Shown here: piece after piece, positions 55,149 through 64,000 of the stretch
Layout of the letters: the number at the start of each line of letters is the position of its first letter
Numbering within the stretch: the first letter of the stretch is position 1
Source: CAVVFX01 sp963777595
Lineage (GTDB): Bacteria; Acidobacteriota; Terriglobia; Bryobacterales; Bryobacteraceae
Reading direction: 5' to 3'
Length of the DNA stretch: 64,000 bases
Assembly: GCA_963777595.1 (NCBI GenBank)
Contig: CAVZRE010000044.1
Span: forward strand, 186,001-250,000
Notes under the pieces: generated by a model
Database searches by the model: none
Told to the model about the DNA's origin: nothing
What the model saw: only the letters and a program-made list of their open reading frames with translations
Translations under genes and position numbers: made by a program

Positions 55149-56792
55149 ATGGGTATTCGTCCGGCTGTAGTGAAATCACGCAGTGGCTGCAACTGGATGG
55201 ATTTGTCTTTCGCATTTTCCGGTGCACTGGCATTAACCTATGCCGCGCTCATGTGCCTCGGCCAAACCCCCGGTCCGGCAAATACCCGCCTGATGCCCGG
55301 CGAGCTCCGCGCTTCAAGAGCCTTCAATGCGGCTAAGGAGCGCGGCACAGCGGAGCTCTACGCATATCTGAAGAACATGCCGAAAGGCGGTGATCTGCAT
55401 GTTCATATCGACGGCGCCGTCTACGCAGAGACTTTCCTTGCCGAGGCCGTCATGCTGGGGCTCTGCATCGATCCGGTCGCAATGCGAATTGTCCCGCCGG
55501 CAAGTGCCGCTCAGCATTCCTGTGGACCGGGCAACCTTTTAGCCAGCGAAGCGGTCAAGAACCAAAAGCTCTATGACGAGTTCATTGACTCGGCTTCGAT
55601 GCGCAATTTCGTGCCCCGCGCCAGATTTGACGGGCATGACCACTTCTTCGCTACCTTTGGCCGCTTCGGCCTTATAACCAAAAATGCCTTGCCACAATGC
55701 CTCGACGAAGTTGCCACGCGCGCCGCAAATCAGAATGAGCAGTATCTCGAGATTATGGCTTCGCTCGGACAAAGACTGGCTGCCGAAACCGGCGGAAACC
55801 TCATTTGGCCGGAAGACGCGAGGACGTCTATCTCTCGTGCGGAACTCGCCGGACTTCGAAATGAATTGCTGGTGGGCGGTCTGCGCGATCACATTCCATC
55901 GCTACGCAAGACGATGGACGATATCGAGTCGGAACAGCGGAGAATTGAAGCGTGCGCTGAAAATACTTTGCCGACTTCGCCCTGCCGCGTCAGGATCCAC
56001 TATCTATCCGCGATCGTGCGTAGCGCTCCACCTGCGCGTGTTTTCGTCTCCGCTTTGATCGCCTTCGAGCTCGCCGCCGCCGACCCGCGCTTCGTCGGCG
56101 TGAATATCTTGGCGCCCGAGGATAACGAGGTGGCGATGCGGGATTACCACTTGCATATGCAGATACTTGGCTATCTGCACTCGGTCTATCCAAAGGTGCA
56201 CCTCACGCTTCACGCCGGAGAACTGGCGCCGGAGATGGTCCCTCCTGACGGCTTGCGATTTCACATCCGGGAAGCGGTCGAAGTGGCTCACGCCGAGCGC
56301 ATCGGCCATGGCGTCGACGTGCTTTCCGAGGATAATGCATCCCAGCTCTTGAAAGAGATGGCAGCCAAACACATTATGGTCGAGATCAACCTCACTTCGA
56401 ACGATGTCATTCTTGGCGTGAAAGGCGCCGGCCATCCGCTCTCCAGCTATCGCGCGGCGCAGGTCCCGGTGTCGCTCTCTACCGACGATGAAGGCGTGTC
56501 GCGCATCGACATCACGCATGAATTTGTGAAGGGCGCCCTGGAACAGAATCTCAGCTACATCGATTTGAAGCGGATGGCGCGAACCTCGCTCGAGCATGCC
56601 TTCCTCTATGGCGAGAACCTGTGGATGGCGCCGGATGATTTTGCCCATCGTAAGCCGGCGTGTGCTGCACCGGTTCGCGAGACCGGTGCACCTGCCGCTG
56701 CGTGCGCCGCTCTGCTCCGGGTGAATGAGAAGGCCGCCGAGGAGTGGGAATTGGAACGCCGTTTTGCGGTCTTCGAAGCGGCCGCACCCTGA
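55149..56792 (+). CDS. Exported adenosine-deaminase-superfamily protein, ADA2/ADGF-like
   Basis: About 547 residues. Metal-dependent deaminase motifs: MPKGGDLHVHIDGAVY (two His, near residue 80), HLTLHAGELAPE (His plus catalytic Glu), ERIGHGVDVL, MVEINLTSND and LSTDDEGVSRIDITHE. The MPKGGxLHVHIDG form and long length resemble the secreted ADA2/CECR1/ADGF group rather than the 330-residue cytosolic ADA. The N-terminus has charged residues then a hydrophobic core (FAFSGALALTYAALMCLG), a signal peptide if the start is ATG 55149; ATG 55197 would lack the positive n-region, so I prefer 55149. It probably deaminates adenosine-type nucleosides outside the cytoplasm, as inference. It follows the sulfatase by one base. 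Confidence 0.87.
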   Translation: MGIRPAVVKSRSGCNWMDLSFAFSGALALTYAALMCLGQTPGPANTRLMPGELRASRAFNAAKERGTAELYAYLKNMPKGGDLHVHIDGAVYAETFLAEAVMLGLCIDPVAMRIVPPASAAQHSCGPGNLLASEAVKNQKLYDEFIDSASMRNFVPRARFDGHDHFFATFGRFGLITKNALPQCLDEVATRAANQNEQYLEIMASLGQRLAAETGGNLIWPEDARTSISRAELAGLRNELLVGGLRDHIPSLRKTMDDIESEQRRIEACAENTLPTSPCRVRIHYLSAIVRSAPPARVFVSALIAFELAAADPRFVGVNILAPEDNEVAMRDYHLHMQILGYLHSVYPKVHLTLHAGELAPEMVPPDGLRFHIREAVEVAHAERIGHGVDVLSEDNASQLLKEMAAKHIMVEINLTSNDVILGVKGAGHPLSSYRAAQVPVSLSTDDEGVSRIDITHEFVKGALEQNLSYIDLKRMARTSLEHAFLYGENLWMAPDDFAHRKPACAAPVRETGAPAAACAALLRVNEKAAEEWELERRFAVFEAAAP

Positions 56793-56802
56793 GGTCGTAA
56801 TC

Positions 56803-57153
56803 TCAGCGATCCCGGTTCATCTGCTCGTCAGATTGTAAACACGTCAGATTGTAAATCAGACCAAACGGATCCTGGACGTAGCATCGCGGAAAATCCGGCT
56901 CGTCTTTGATGATCGTGCAGCCACTTTGGATCAGCCGCATCCTGGCTTCGTCGACACTGTCGACCGTAACTTCGAGTACGGGTCCAAGCGCCGGACCGCG
57001 CTCTATGTAAAGGTTAACGTGCCGGCCGCTCAGGCCGATGAGATCCGGCGTCTCCCCGGTGATCGCGAATCCGAGTTGCCGCACATAAAATTCGGCTGCG
57101 TCCTTGGGATCTTGCGCTTGAATCAAAATATCGGAGCCAAACGTATTAGCCAT
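56803..57153 (-). CDS. VOC-family (glyoxalase/bleomycin-resistance fold) protein
   Basis: A 116-residue single VOC domain: DILIQAQDPKDAAEFYVRQL, then GFAITGETPDLIGL, VLEVTVDSVDEARMRLIQSG and RCYVQDPFGLIYNLTCL. The usual first His is replaced (GSDILI), so a metal site may be incomplete or altered; the reaction is unknown. It converges on the deaminase gene with 10 bases between. The divergent gap 57154-57410 ahead of the TonB receptor contains no gene. Confidence 0.84.
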   Translation of the reverse strand: MANTFGSDILIQAQDPKDAAEFYVRQLGFAITGETPDLIGLSGRHVNLYIERGPALGPVLEVTVDSVDEARMRLIQSGCTIIKDEPDFPRCYVQDPFGLIYNLTCLQSDEQMNRDR

Positions 57154-57410
57154 TTTCGGTTCTCTTGCAAACAGGGTTTTTTGTACCGGCTACCATCGAA
57201 ATTCGCGTCGACATATGCCTTCCTTAAAGGATAGAAGATAACTCTTCTGATCCGATTTGCTCCTCGGCCAAGACCCTGGTGACCGCCCATCCGTGCGACT
57301 TGACATTCATCGATGCAAGGCTCGATGATATCTCAAAGCCCCGTCTCTCGCTTTCCTACAGGTCCTTTTTTTCGCCACGTTGGCGCCATTCAGCTCAGGA
57401 GATTACCGAC

Positions 57411-60254
57411 TTGAAGAAGACCAGAATATGCTTCGAGGCGTTCGGCTTGGCGATCCTTACGTGTGCCCAACTCGCGGCCCAGCAGACCGGAATCAGCGGT
57501 CGCGTGACCGATCCATCCAACGCGACCATCGCGGAAGGGGTCGTCAAAGCCACGGGTGACGATGGCTCAAAGTTTGCTACGACGACGAATGCGCGCGGCA
57601 TTTACCAATTTCCGGCGCTCAGGGCGGCGCAATACGTGCTGCGGTTTGAAGCTCCCGGATTTGCTCCGGCGGAACGCACTGTCATGCTGCCGGTCGGGCA
57701 GATTTTGACCGTGGATGCCTCGCTGCAGTTGGCGACCGCAGCCAGTTCCGTGGCTGTCGAAGCCGCTGCCGAGGGCGTGGATACAACCAGTTCGACCGTG
57801 GCCGGAGACGTCAGCCCTACTGAGGTGAGCAAGATTCCGCTGAATGGCCGTAATTATCTCCAACTGGCGATGTTGGTGCCGGGAATTACCAGCAACGACG
57901 TCGTCAACTCTCCGCTCGGCGCGACCGACGGCGGGAAACTGCAGATCAACGTCGACGGCCAGCAGATGACGCAGAACACGGCCGGAGACAGCTTTGGCGA
58001 ACCCCAATACAGCCAGGACGCCATCGATCAGTTCCAGATCATTACCAACCGGTTCGACGCGACGCTCGGCAGATCTTCCAGAATTCAGATCAACGTTCAG
58101 ACCAAGTCGGGCACCAACAAATTTCACGGCACGCTGTACGGCTATTTTCGCAATAGCGTCTTCAATGCGGACGATCCGGTTGCTCACAAGCTATTGCCGT
58201 TTTCGGACCAACAGTTCGGCGGAACTTTCGGCGGCCCCATTCTCAAAGATAAAGTGTTCTTCTTTTTCGCATACGAAGGTGAGAGGCAACCCAACACCAT
58301 CTTCGACACACCGACGGGATTCGGCGGTCTGACTTACAGTTTCAATAACGAACTTCGCACCAACAGCTATCTCCTCCACACCGACTGGCAAGTCAACAAC
58401 GCACATCGTCTCTCCGCGAGGGGATCGGGTTACACCTGGCTCGAGCCGTTCAACAATGTGACGGGAAGCGCCTCACCCACGCGGGCAACCAACTCAACCC
58501 GAACCAGCTACGCAGCGCTTTTGACATGGACCTGGACGATTTCGCCGGCTCTGGTGAATGAAGTCAAACTGGGCTACAATCACTTCGACTACGAAAACAC
58601 GCCGCTCATTCTGACACCGGAATACCGTTTGCCGACGATCACGGTGGGCAGCCCCTACAATTATCCGCAGCACATCGGAGAAGACGTCGAGCAGTATCGC
58701 GATGATGCCTTCTGGCTGAAGGGCGGTCACAGTTTTAAGATCGGAGTGGACTATCTGCACACCGTCTTTGCCGGTAACTTCGGACAAAATGTCCGCGGTA
58801 CCGTCTTAGGATTCTCCTCTGGTGTAAGTTCGCTCAACCTGGCTTCCATTTTCCCGGTTTGGAACGATCCGTCCACCTGGAACGTCGCCGCGTTGAGTCA
58901 GTATGCGACCAGTTACACACAGGGCTTCGGTAACTTCAACTTCGCCATCCCGACAAACGCGGTCGCCGGTTGGTTTCAGGATGACTGGAAACTCAGTCCC
59001 AAACTGACGCTCAACCTGGGATTACGATATGACAACGACCTTGGCATCTTTAATCCGAATCTCTATTTGAAGAGCGGGATTCAAACGCCCCATTACAATC
59101 AGAATCTCCTGTTTCAACCACGTGTAGGTTTTGCCTGGGACGTCAATGGCACGCGGAAGACCGTCGTCCGCGGCGGCGCGGGCATCTTCTACGCCGACAT
59201 CCAGGCCAACCAGACCTACGACGACACGCTTTTCAATGGCCAAACGACAATCTCGCCGGCCATTCAGGCAACCGCGACCAGCCCTATCAATCTGGCCAAT
59301 CCATTCGGGGGCATCACAGGTTCGCAATTCTTGTCCGGCGCGGTTCCGATCAGCGCCCAAACCATCCAGCCGCTCGCTCCCAACGTGAAAACGCCTTACT
59401 CGCTGCAGATGAGCGTCGGCGTGGAGCGTCAGCTTAGCAAGACCTGGACACTCACCGCCGATTACGTCCACTATCGCATCTATCATGACTGGGAAAGGAC
59501 TGACGCGAATCTATACGTCAACCCGGCCACGGGATATCCGGTCAATCCAGCCCTGGGCCGCCCGAATCCGAACTTCGTCGGCATCCTGAATTTCACCACG
59601 CCCGCAGCCGCGGGGTCGATCGATGACGCCTTCCAGATGCAGGTACAGCATCGCTTCTCGCAGAGCTTCTCCGTGACCGGAGCTTATACGCTGGCTCGGC
59701 TGAAAGATTCCACCACAGGGGCGTTCTATTACCCAAACAACCAGGACAACCTGGCCGCCGAGTGGGCGGTCTCTCCCGACAATCAAACCAGCACGCTGAC
59801 GGTCGCCGGCGCCTATCAATGGAAGTGGGGAATCTCCTTAAGCGGATCTTTCCACTTTGGCTCCGGACAGAATTTTGGTGTGACGGCCAATCAGAATCCG
59901 TTCGGATTATCGGGAGTGACCGACCGTCTCTTCACCGCCAGCTCGCCATACTACGGTTCGCCGTCGAATATTACGAGCATGACGCTGGGCGGAGTAGCTT
60001 ACGATCTGGTGAAACGGGATTCGCTGGTAGGGAATCCCATCGAGCGCGTCGACGTACGGCTTTCGAAAAGCTTTACTTTGAAAGAACGCATCCGCTTCAT
60101 TCCGATGGTGGAGGCGTTCAACCTGTTCAACCATTCGAATTTCGGCGGGTATCAGACGGTGGTCAACCTCTCCTCCTACGGGGCGCCCACGCAGAATACC
60201 GACTTGGCGTATGCGGCAAGGATGTTGCAGTTTGCCGGAAGGATTGAATTCTGA
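57411..60254 (+). CDS. TonB-dependent receptor with N-terminal carboxypeptidase-regulatory-like domain
   Basis: About 947 residues. I start it at TTG 57411, preceded by AGGAGA about 8 bases upstream and giving a signal peptide (KKTRICFEAFGLAILTCAQLAAQQ); the frame extends to 57279 but looks non-coding. Residues 24-105 are the CarboxypepD_reg-like beta-sandwich (GISGRVTDPSNATIAEGVVK). A plug domain follows with TTSSTVAGDVSPTEVSKIPL then NGRNYLQLAMLVPG, then a long porin barrel with DRFDATLGRSSRIQINVQTK, FNADDPVAHKLLPFSDQQFG, DDWKLSPKLTLNLGLRYDND and a C-terminal RMLQFAGRIEF ending in phenylalanine. This is the Oar-like type abundant in Acidobacteriota, expected to import oligosaccharides or other bulky nutrients. 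Its stop TGA overlaps the next start (TGATG). Confidence 0.92.
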   Translation: MKKTRICFEAFGLAILTCAQLAAQQTGISGRVTDPSNATIAEGVVKATGDDGSKFATTTNARGIYQFPALRAAQYVLRFEAPGFAPAERTVMLPVGQILTVDASLQLATAASSVAVEAAAEGVDTTSSTVAGDVSPTEVSKIPLNGRNYLQLAMLVPGITSNDVVNSPLGATDGGKLQINVDGQQMTQNTAGDSFGEPQYSQDAIDQFQIITNRFDATLGRSSRIQINVQTKSGTNKFHGTLYGYFRNSVFNADDPVAHKLLPFSDQQFGGTFGGPILKDKVFFFFAYEGERQPNTIFDTPTGFGGLTYSFNNELRTNSYLLHTDWQVNNAHRLSARGSGYTWLEPFNNVTGSASPTRATNSTRTSYAALLTWTWTISPALVNEVKLGYNHFDYENTPLILTPEYRLPTITVGSPYNYPQHIGEDVEQYRDDAFWLKGGHSFKIGVDYLHTVFAGNFGQNVRGTVLGFSSGVSSLNLASIFPVWNDPSTWNVAALSQYATSYTQGFGNFNFAIPTNAVAGWFQDDWKLSPKLTLNLGLRYDNDLGIFNPNLYLKSGIQTPHYNQNLLFQPRVGFAWDVNGTRKTVVRGGAGIFYADIQANQTYDDTLFNGQTTISPAIQATATSPINLANPFGGITGSQFLSGAVPISAQTIQPLAPNVKTPYSLQMSVGVERQLSKTWTLTADYVHYRIYHDWERTDANLYVNPATGYPVNPALGRPNPNFVGILNFTTPAAAGSIDDAFQMQVQHRFSQSFSVTGAYTLARLKDSTTGAFYYPNNQDNLAAEWAVSPDNQTSTLTVAGAYQWKWGISLSGSFHFGSGQNFGVTANQNPFGLSGVTDRLFTASSPYYGSPSNITSMTLGGVAYDLVKRDSLVGNPIERVDVRLSKSFTLKERIRFIPMVEAFNLFNHSNFGGYQTVVNLSSYGAPTQNTDLAYAARMLQFAGRIEF

Positions 60255-61297
60255 TGTTTTCCCGATCTGCGAAATTGGCTGCCACTACCCTGGCGGCGGC
60301 TTGCGCACCATTCGCCGCGCATGCCGCAAGTTACGATCTGAAGGCCACGCCGGAAACGGTGGTCGTGGGATATTACTGGTCCCAGGCAAAGCCGGTGTTG
60401 AAGATTCATTCCGGCGACACGGTGAAGGTCCAGACTGCCAGCGGAGGCGGATCGAGAGCCATCGCCGCCGGCGTGCCGGCGGATCAGATCCCTCCCGAGT
60501 TCGAAGCCATCACCAAGAATGTGAAAGACCGCGGTCCGGGCGGTCACGTCCTTACCGGACCAATCTATATTGACGGCGCCGAACCCGGCGACGTCCTCGA
60601 GGTGCGAATTCAGAAGATCGATCTGGGCGTGCCTTACGCCATGAACGCCTTCCGCTCGACGGCTGGGTTCCTTGAAGAAGATTTCCCCTATTCGCGGTCC
60701 AAGGTCATTCGGCTGGACGCCAAGCGAATGGTGGGTATTTTCGGAAACGGAATCGAAATTCCTTTGAAGCCGTTCTTCGGCAGCATGGGCGTTGCTCCGC
60801 CGGAAAGCGCCGGCAGATACAATAGTGCGCCGCCATGGATCCACGGTGGAAATATGGACAATAAGGAGTTTGTGGCGGGCACGACGCTCTATCTGCCTGT
60901 TCACGTCAAAGGCGCTCTTTTCGAGGTCGGCGACGCGCATGCCGGCCAAGGTGACGGCGAGGTCGACATCCAAGCCATGGAAACCTCTTTGATTGGGACG
61001 TTTCAGTTCGTCGTCCGAAAGGACATGCATCTGACATGGCCGCGCGGCGAAACGCCGACTCACTACATCGTGATGGGCATGGACGAGGAGTTGGTCGTCG
61101 CGACCAAGATTGCCGTGCGGGAAATGATTGACTTTCTAGTCAAGGAGAAAGGACTCACCAAGGACGATGCCTACATGCTTTCCAGCGTCGCCGCAGACTT
61201 TCACATCACGCAGTTAGTGGATGGAAAGAAGGGCGTTCATGGAATGATCCTGAAATCCATCTTCCCTAAGTCCGGCGTAGCGGCCGCTGCCCGCTAA
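60254..61297 (+). CDS. Exported acetamidase/formamidase-family protein
   Basis: A 347-residue FmdA/AmdA-family amidohydrolase. After a signal peptide (KLAATTLAAACAPFAAHA) it shows VKVQTASGGG, GGHVLTGPIYIDGAEPGDVL, FRSTAGFLEEDFPYSRSKVI, IPLKPFFGSMGVAPPESAG, PPWIHGGNMDNKEFVAGTTL and VGDAHAGQGDGEVDIQAMET, all part of the family beta-fold with metal-binding His and Asp residues. It is expected to hydrolyse short amides; export and coupling (TGATG) to a TonB receptor suggest it acts in the periplasm on the imported compound. Some members have been linked to antibiotic-type beta-lactams; no evidence for that here. Confidence 0.9.
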   Translation: MFSRSAKLAATTLAAACAPFAAHAASYDLKATPETVVVGYYWSQAKPVLKIHSGDTVKVQTASGGGSRAIAAGVPADQIPPEFEAITKNVKDRGPGGHVLTGPIYIDGAEPGDVLEVRIQKIDLGVPYAMNAFRSTAGFLEEDFPYSRSKVIRLDAKRMVGIFGNGIEIPLKPFFGSMGVAPPESAGRYNSAPPWIHGGNMDNKEFVAGTTLYLPVHVKGALFEVGDAHAGQGDGEVDIQAMETSLIGTFQFVVRKDMHLTWPRGETPTHYIVMGMDEELVVATKIAVREMIDFLVKEKGLTKDDAYMLSSVAADFHITQLVDGKKGVHGMILKSIFPKSGVAAAAR

Positions 61298-61346
61298 AAC
61301 AGCCGTCCGAAGACGCGAGCGCCTCCGCAAGTACATCGAAATTAGA

Positions 61347-61395
61347 GCGCCTTGGGTCGTCGTGGACCCTCCGGAAGCTCGGCTCCCCAAGGCGC
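61347..61395. terminator. Bidirectional terminator between the acetamidase and the second DUF1552 gene
   Basis: GCGCCTTGGG (61347-61356) and CCCAAGGCGC (61386-61395) form a perfect 10-bp stem around a 29-base loop, between convergent genes ending at 61297 and 61406. No T run follows; the call rests on the stem and its position. Confidence 0.52.
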
Positions 61396-61405
61396 CAATA
61401 GCCGC

Positions 61406-62735
61406 TTAAGCCAGAATCGCCCCAATCTTCTTCGTACCCGTTGGGAACTTACCGATTCCAGCGCCCACGATCTCATCGGCCACCGTGACATACGCGTCAC
61501 CAATCGTCCCCTGCACTTTCGTATAAGAACCCCGCGAAAGCTTCGGACTGCCACCGGCCACGATCATGGCCAGCCCATTATTTTTATGCGGATTCGCTTC
61601 TGCGTGTTCGTGAACGAAGACGAGGGTGGTGTGATCGAACAGCGTGCCATCGCCTTCCGGTACGGATTCCAGCTTGGAGACCAGATACGCGAACTCCTCA
61701 ACGTGCCACCGGCAGATGTCGCGCAACACGCGCTGCCCTTCCACGCCGTCCGCGCCGGCAGTTTTTCCTTCCGCATGCGTGTAATCGTGATGCCGCGCGG
61801 CCGTGTAGCCCAGCCACGGGAACCGCGAGATACTTTGGCACTTCGTCAGCATGTACGACGCCACTCGCGTCTGCCGTGTCGCCAGCGCCTGCACCAGCAG
61901 ATCGCTTTGCAGTTTCGCAATGCGAGGCCAATCTTTCATGTCGCCGTCAAAATCGGGCGGGTCGATGCGCCGGTACTCCGGCGGCAGCACCTGCGATGGC
62001 CCGCTCCAGATCGCGAATGCCGGAGAGGTGCTCATCGAGCCGCGTCTGATCGTCACGTGGGCACTCGTTTCTTCAATTCCGCGGCGTCTTCCCGAACCGT
62101 GTCGAGAATGCTGCGCTTCCGATTGACCCAGCCTTCTTCCTGCGCGCCGAACAAGCCGGTCGAACAGCCGGTGCGGAATCATCTCAGGCGGCAGCGCCCG
62201 CTCATAGCCTGACCAGCTCATATTGCGCTGCATGCTTTCGCCGAATGATTCCTGCGCCACGCCGATCTGCAGCGAACGGAAACGCGAATCGCCGCCGATC
62301 TTATTGGCAATTACCTGATCGATGGACGGTCCGCTCGGCCCGCGCCCGGTAAAGTAAGTACCGGTCATCAGGCTGCTCATCGAATTGGTGTGGCCGTTGC
62401 CTTTGCCGTTGGCGGCGGCATTGTCCAGGCCGCTCAGCACGTGAACGTCTTTGCGCCAGGGCGCGAGCGGCGCCAGGCACGGCGTGATCTCGTAATCGGA
62501 GCCTTCCTCGGTCGGAATCCAGTAGCGCTCCGGAATCCCGTTCCCGTTGAACCACAGAACGAAGCGCGTCTCGATCGGCTTCGGCACGACTTCCGCGGCA
62601 TAGGCCGTTCCCGATGGAGTTGAACATCGACACCAGAGGCGGCAAACCAACCGTGATACGCGCTCCCGCAAGAGTCATGCCTTTCAGCAGGGCGCGACGT
62701 GAAGTTCTAATGCGATTTGTGATCACTTGCGACAT
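61406..62735 (-). pseudogene. DUF1552 domain protein, Tat-exported (second copy), about four frameshifts
   Basis: The second DUF1552 copy. ATG 62735 begins MSQVITNRIRTSRRALLKGM, a twin-arginine leader. Near 62605-62612 one extra base moves the protein to the frame 61406-62671, which continues FNGNGIPERYWIPTEEG, KDVHVLSGLDNAAANGKGNG and PSGPSIDQVIANKIGG. Near 62155 an extra base changes frame again; the other frame reads RLFGAQEEGWVNRKRSILDT for about 100 bases. The first frame is regained near 61995 with VLPPEYRRIDPPDFDGDMKD and continues to GKFPTGTKKIGAILA. So about four shifts; correcting them gives about 440 residues. Whether assembly error or decay cannot be told. Its start overlaps the DUF1592 stop by 13 bases. 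Confidence 0.83.
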
Positions 62736-64000
62736 TCGATGATTCCTTCCATTGCCGTTATTGCCAGCATGAGTTCTTTGAATTGAAATTGCGAGGCCTG
62801 AAAGCGCTCGAGCGCCTGCCGGATCTGAGGGAGGTCCGCCGGTCCTTCGGGGCGCCCGGCCGAGTAGCGGAAATACTGCTTCACCACGCACTCCTGGCAC
62901 TGCGGACTCTTCGCCAGGATCGCGCCCATATCGGCAGGTGAGGTAGAATTGCGAATCCGGCAATACCGGCGATATTTCCATTGTGTTCAGGACCAGGCTG
63001 ACAGTCTTGACAACCTCTTAGTTCTCTTCTTCGTCCCTTATGCTACGCGGCTGCGCGGAATTCGAGCACCAAATTTTCCCGGCGGGCGCCCGACTGCATC
63101 GAATTTCTCGAAACCGAACCCGATCGGATCCACCAGTTTGTGGCATCCCGCGCACGTCGCGATTGGTGGCATGAGCGCTCATGCGTTCGCGATTGGTCTG
63201 AGGATTATCCTGCGGTCACTGCCGGCAGATTCGTATTCACGCCGGGCGGCGGATCGGGAACATGCTGGCACAGGAACTGCTCGCGCACGAACAGGCCGCG
63301 CGCGGTCGGCGAGGTCTCGTCGGGCTTGGCCGTCAACGCCAGGAACAATCCCTGACCGAGCAGCCCTGCCCGCTCCGATCCTTTCGGAAACGGCATGCGC
63401 TCAATCTCTTTGGCAGGCGCCGGCACGCCGTAGATACCTGCCAGTTCCGGACCCACATAGCCGTAATCCGCCGTGAAGGCGGTCATGAAGTTGCGTCCGT
63501 TCCAGACGAGATCGGAAACAAACGCCCGCGCTTCTTCGGTCATCGCCAGCGCGGTTTCCCGCGTATAAAGAGGAAACTTCCGGCGGTCCTTGCTGGCCGT
63601 CAACAGACGATCGAAGCGTAGCCACTGGCTGGTGAATTCGTCGAGCGCTTCATGTGCCCGAGGCTGATCCAGCATGCGCCGCGCAACCTTCTCTATATTG
63701 TCTTTGGTTGCCAGTTCGCCCTTCTCGGCTGAGGCGATCAACTCCGCGTTCGGCATCGTATCCCACAGAGTATAGGATAGGCGGCTGGCGGTGGCGTACG
63801 GCTTCAGCTTCGGATCTGGCGTCGAGTACATCCAGAATAGGAAGTTCGGCGATTGCAGCATCGCCTCCACCACCAACTGGGCGCCCTTCATGAAAGTCGG
63901 GTCGGCCGCCATCAGCTTCTTCATAGCGTTTCTGTTCGGTGACGGTGAGCGGACGACGGAACGCCTTCTTCCCAAACTCGCGCACGAACTGCGCCCGGCA
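62723..64000 (-). pseudogene. DUF1592-type multidomain protein (second copy), truncated by the edge and multiply frameshifted
   Basis: The C-terminal half of a second DUF1592 protein; its N-terminus lies beyond 64000. The clean frame 63205-63975 holds the DUF1592/1588 region: MKGAQLVVEAMLQSPNFLFW, ASRLSYTLWDTMPNAELIAS, QWLRFDRLLTASKDRRKFPL, DYGYVGPELAGIYG and RGLFVREQFLCQHVPDPPPG. Upstream REFGKKAFRRPLTVTEQKRY is in another frame (shift near 63940). Downstream the protein continues through frames with shifts near 63206, 63165 and 63085, including CAGCHKLVDPIGFGFEKFDA with the haem motif, REKLVLEFRAAA and GNIAGIAG. The end is SPQCQECVVKQYFRYSAGRP to the stop at 62723. It overlaps the DUF1552 gene by 13 bases. 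Haem motif and domains match the intact copy at 46387-49413. Confidence 0.82.

Noticed and set aside
1..64000. tRNA, rRNA, insertion sequences, prophage
   Set aside because: I looked for T-loop-type GTTCGA motifs in the gaps, transposase motifs and phage gene clusters and saw none; gaps are short (none above 300 bases).

Overview
The window looks like a chromosomal segment of an Acidobacteriota bacterium, most likely of the Solibacter/Bryobacter type. This is inferred from gene content, since no rRNA or tRNA gene was found. The indicators are GC-rich DNA, two DUF1592/DUF1552 gene pairs, a TonB-dependent receptor with an N-terminal carboxypeptidase-regulatory-like domain, several twin-arginine-exported enzymes (Gfo/Idh/MocA oxidoreductase, sugar isomerase/epimerase, sulfatase), a GH51 arabinofuranosidase, and a VIT/VWA-TPR-propeller cluster. 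No prophage, insertion sequence, CRISPR array or secretion-system locus was found.

Layout. 1-7118 (minus): a tightly overlapping operon of a membrane-anchored beta-propeller protein, a secreted VIT/VWA protein and a long TPR-like protein that runs off the left edge. 7319-14703 (plus): an accessory-type SecA coupled to a YdcF-like protein, then two tandem paralogous large membrane proteins. 14681-17376 (minus): an RNB exoribonuclease and glgC. 17450-18793 (plus): rpsU with a clear promoter, a zinc-ribbon protein, a strong hairpin and pgeF. 19029-21095 (minus): a DUF2235 hydrolase and a START-like secreted protein. 21182-25197 (plus): GH51 arabinofuranosidase, an esterase and an MFS transporter, a small hemicellulose-use module. 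25266-35779: housekeeping genes (der, dinG, queD, rlhA-like U32, Nudix, YkgJ) and a Tat-exported oxidoreductase/isomerase pair. 35859-42987: a secreted protein with GQYPP repeats, two tandem PPK2 polyphosphate kinases, a repeat-rich intergenic region, an APC permease and the CCA-adding enzyme. 43018-50432: an unrecognised protein, galU, the first DUF1552/DUF1592 pair and a VOC protein. 50566-56792: an orphan Flp pilin, an HtrA protease, an MFS transporter, a sulfatase and an ADA2-like deaminase. 56803-64000: a VOC protein, a TonB receptor coupled to an acetamidase/formamidase, and a second DUF1552/DUF1592 pair cut by the right edge.

Data quality. At least nine genes are broken by single-base shifts that, when corrected, restore a continuous conserved protein: the propeller, RNB, glgC, dinG, Gfo/Idh, APC permease, second DUF1552 and second DUF1592 genes among them, some with several shifts. 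At least one lies in a homopolymer run. Long intact genes lie between them. The simplest reading is residual indel error in a metagenomic assembly, although true decay of the permease and of the last gene pair is not excluded. Merged coordinates are given for these genes and the breakpoints are stated.

The most interesting items are the VIT/VWA-TPR-propeller operon, the tandem paralogous membrane proteins, the tandem PPK2 pair, the structured repeat between ppk2 and the permease, and several conserved-looking proteins of unknown function.
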